A stretch of 33,132 nucleotides of DNA from assembly GCA_001630475.1 (NCBI GenBank), contig KV419485.1, positions 1 through 33,132 on the forward strand. The letters run 5' to 3'. This document shows positions 31,301 to 33,132 of this stretch, in pieces. Every line of letters begins with the position of its first letter. Within the stretch, counting starts at the first letter, position 1. The notes under the pieces are model-generated. The model saw nothing but the letters and a program-made list of their open reading frames with translations. It made no database searches and was not told where the DNA came from. The position numbers and the translations under genes are program-made. The DNA is from Sistotremastrum niveocremeum HHB9708 (taxonomy: Eukaryota; Basidiomycota; Agaricomycetes; Sistotremastrales; Sistotremastraceae).

Positions 31301-33037
31301 GCGGTCTAAAGAGTTTTGAGGAAAGAGATGGAAGAGAGATCAGAGAGAATCATCGCGTCAGATCAGAGTACGCACTTCACGGATTTGACTACTGCACGAC
31401 TTGGTGTGCTGCTTCCATATCGTTTGTCCACTTGCATCACAAGCCATGAAGAAGGTCAAATGTGATTGAGGGGCAAAACAAGTGACGAATGGCATGGCGG
31501 AGTGGAGAAGGGATCGCGCGGAGGAACCGTGAAGTGTCATCAAATTCACGACTGCGAAGGCAAAAGAATTCTGTAATTGGTTAACTGATCTGTGGACGAC
31601 GAAGACCATAATGGACCAAGCACTGACAGCGGAATGAGAAGGAAGGAGGAAGGAAGAGATAGAGGAAGAGGAAGAACATTAATTAGGATCAGCCGAGGGA
31701 TGAGAGTCAACCGTGAAACGTACCACTCATGAATCAAGATCGCCACCTCTCATCACCTAGCCTCAATCTATCCCTTCGTACTCTAGACGGCAGGTCTTTG
31801 GGAGTTGATAGTGTTGTCAAAACGTTGAGGTGGAGTGGCGTCAATGAGTACGATTGCGTATGTAGGCAAGCAAAATGAGGACGGCGAAGAAGACGAAGAC
31901 CTCGGGAGATGACGGCAATGACGGTCGGGAGATCGATGGTCACGGATGGTGTGGGAAGTCGTTCGAGGAATGGGTTTGGTAGGGTGGGTGAAGAGTGACG
32001 TTGAAAGAATGTGAAGTAGACAGTTAGAAATGCATATGAGAGATGGATTGAGTTGAGTGACGAACCTGACACTCTCAAACCAGCGAACCATGCCATAATT
32101 CTCTTCCTCAAACGTGCTTACACCTCATTTCTTCTCTCAACACAAAAGAACGTCGTCTGAAAAGATTATGGTTTAGTTCGTGGGTGCAATTCAACGGAGA
32201 AAAGTACTTACGCGGATAGACTCTCAATAATGTTCGTGCGATCTTGACGTCCTGGATGTCAGCTGTGACGACGACGAGAGACACACTGGGAGAGGATGTT
32301 GGTAGCTGAAGAGGCGAGGGCGAAGGCGGAAGGAGGGGAGTCGATGGGAGACTTCTCCGGATCGGCGAGTACTACTTCTTTTTGAGCTCGATGGCGCTTC
32401 TTCCAGGGGATTAGATTTGTTCTCATGTTTGTCGAGGTTGAATAAGAGTATGAGGGAGCACGTTGACATCCCCAGACGGGATGCTGAAGACGATGTGGAG
32501 CACTGAGGGTGTTGAATAAACTTGGACTTTGAGCATGACAAAAGTTCGCGTACAGAGAGTTGATAGTGATTGGTTCTTGATTCAAGACGAATTCATCTTG
32601 ATGGAGGTCAAATCCTGTTAGGGAACTGATGCAATGTCACGTGTGTCTTCTCGAGGGTACGGAAGTTTTGACACCTACTGGAGAATGTGTAACTCAACGA
32701 CACTCGCCACATTCTTCGTTCTCTCTCCGTCCCATAAATCCTATCCAACGCTTGACGTGGAAGCTTGACAAGAACCAGAACGGAGGCGATGGTGGATGGA
32801 GGATGGTGATGCTGTCAAAGAAGAACGGTCAGACACATATCACGAATGGATGTCGCAACGCACCCTAGATGCTTGGCCTTGTTGTTGCTCTCAAGTCTCC
32901 GTCCATATCGTCATAAGCACATGCTGAATCTCCTCGGCACCTGGTGAATTCGAGGAGGGTCTGGAAGGCATCATTTTATGAGTAAGTCATAGACATTCAT
33001 TGTCTTTGCAAGTATTGACCCTTACAAACTTGCACGC
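31301..33037. other. 1.7 kb up to the terminal repeat, no supported gene
   Basis: Overlapping minus-strand open frames (31734-32111, 32224-32585) are Ser/Leu/Arg-rich, as expected from a purine-biased plus strand, and lack domains. Two or three GT-AG-like pairs are present on the minus strand, but no coherent product emerges. Confidence 0.45.
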
Positions 33038-33132
33038 GACCCATGCTAGCTGTTTTGGAAAGGGTAGCGGTGGATGTGAGAATCGGTACACATTCGCGAT
33101 TTGAAAAAGTCAGGTACGCACCCAAATCGTAC
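33038..33132. repeat. Right copy of exact terminal direct repeat
   Basis: Identical over 95 bases to positions 1-95. If the molecule is circular, this copy is redundant and position 33037 joins position 1. Confidence 0.95.

Noticed and set aside
31734-32585. Pair of minus-strand open frames of 105-125 aa
   Set aside because: Composition reflects the purine-biased plus strand; no motif and no coherent splicing found.
1-33132. Giant mobile element such as a Starship, or a DNA virus or plasmid
   Set aside because: No captain-type tyrosine recombinase, capsid, polymerase or plasmid replication gene is visible. Genes have spliceosomal introns and unrelated families, so the circle claim rests only on the terminal repeat.
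1-33132. CRISPR array or bacterial operon
   Set aside because: No regularly spaced short identical repeats and no Shine-Dalgarno-led gene strings; the organism is clearly eukaryotic.

Overview
The window reads as nuclear DNA of an intron-rich fungus, most likely a basidiomycete. Every convincing gene is broken by short spliceosomal introns of about 45-75 nt with GTRAGT-like donors and YAG acceptors. Several proteins belong to families or transposon types familiar from Basidiomycota: a Plavaka/TNP2-type transposase C-terminus, an acidic-tailed hAT transposase, and a multi-pass 'YYLVDH' membrane protein. I see no prokaryotic operon, no viral hallmark gene and no rRNA. Gene models were built by hand from splice sites and reading phase. 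Where three or more junctions agree in phase I treat the model as solid.

The first 95 bases (1-95) recur exactly as the last 95 (33038-33132). The sequence therefore closes on itself as a circle of 33,037 bp, or is a contig closed by an assembler overlap or a tandem repeat.

Layout. 1-4511: repeat-rich, gene-poor DNA with a decayed array of ~200-bp-spaced motifs (1412-1844) beside a C-terminal fragment of a DNA-transposon protein (2013-2753). 4512-11360: a minus-strand gene for a Ser/Pro/Gln/Asn-rich protein, split by a complete 4,800-bp hAT transposon (5605-10404) that carries perfect 8-bp target-site duplications and an apparently intact 11-exon, 957-aa transposase. 11664-13331: a WD40-repeat protein with a C-terminal membrane anchor (minus). 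13332-16996: weakly supported exons (14731-15506) and a broken F-box gene (16231-16560). 16997-21457: four compact, phase-consistent, unrecognised genes in alternating orientation (374, 165, 221 and 198 aa), forming two divergent pairs. 21458-23788: small coding remnants, a perfect inverted-repeat MITE with 6-bp duplications (22742-22844), and copy A of a diverged dispersed repeat. 23789-25212: a six-exon multi-pass membrane protein. 25213-33037: degenerate coding remnants, one possible small gene (28697-29200), copy B of the dispersed repeat (about 30440-31300), and little else.

The genes show no shared pathway. The pattern is of a transposon-invaded, lineage-specific (for example subtelomeric or accessory) region. 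The most informative events are the young hAT insertion, which truncates a host gene and whose conceptual removal restores its frame, and the MITE insertion, for which a paralogous empty site lies in the same window.
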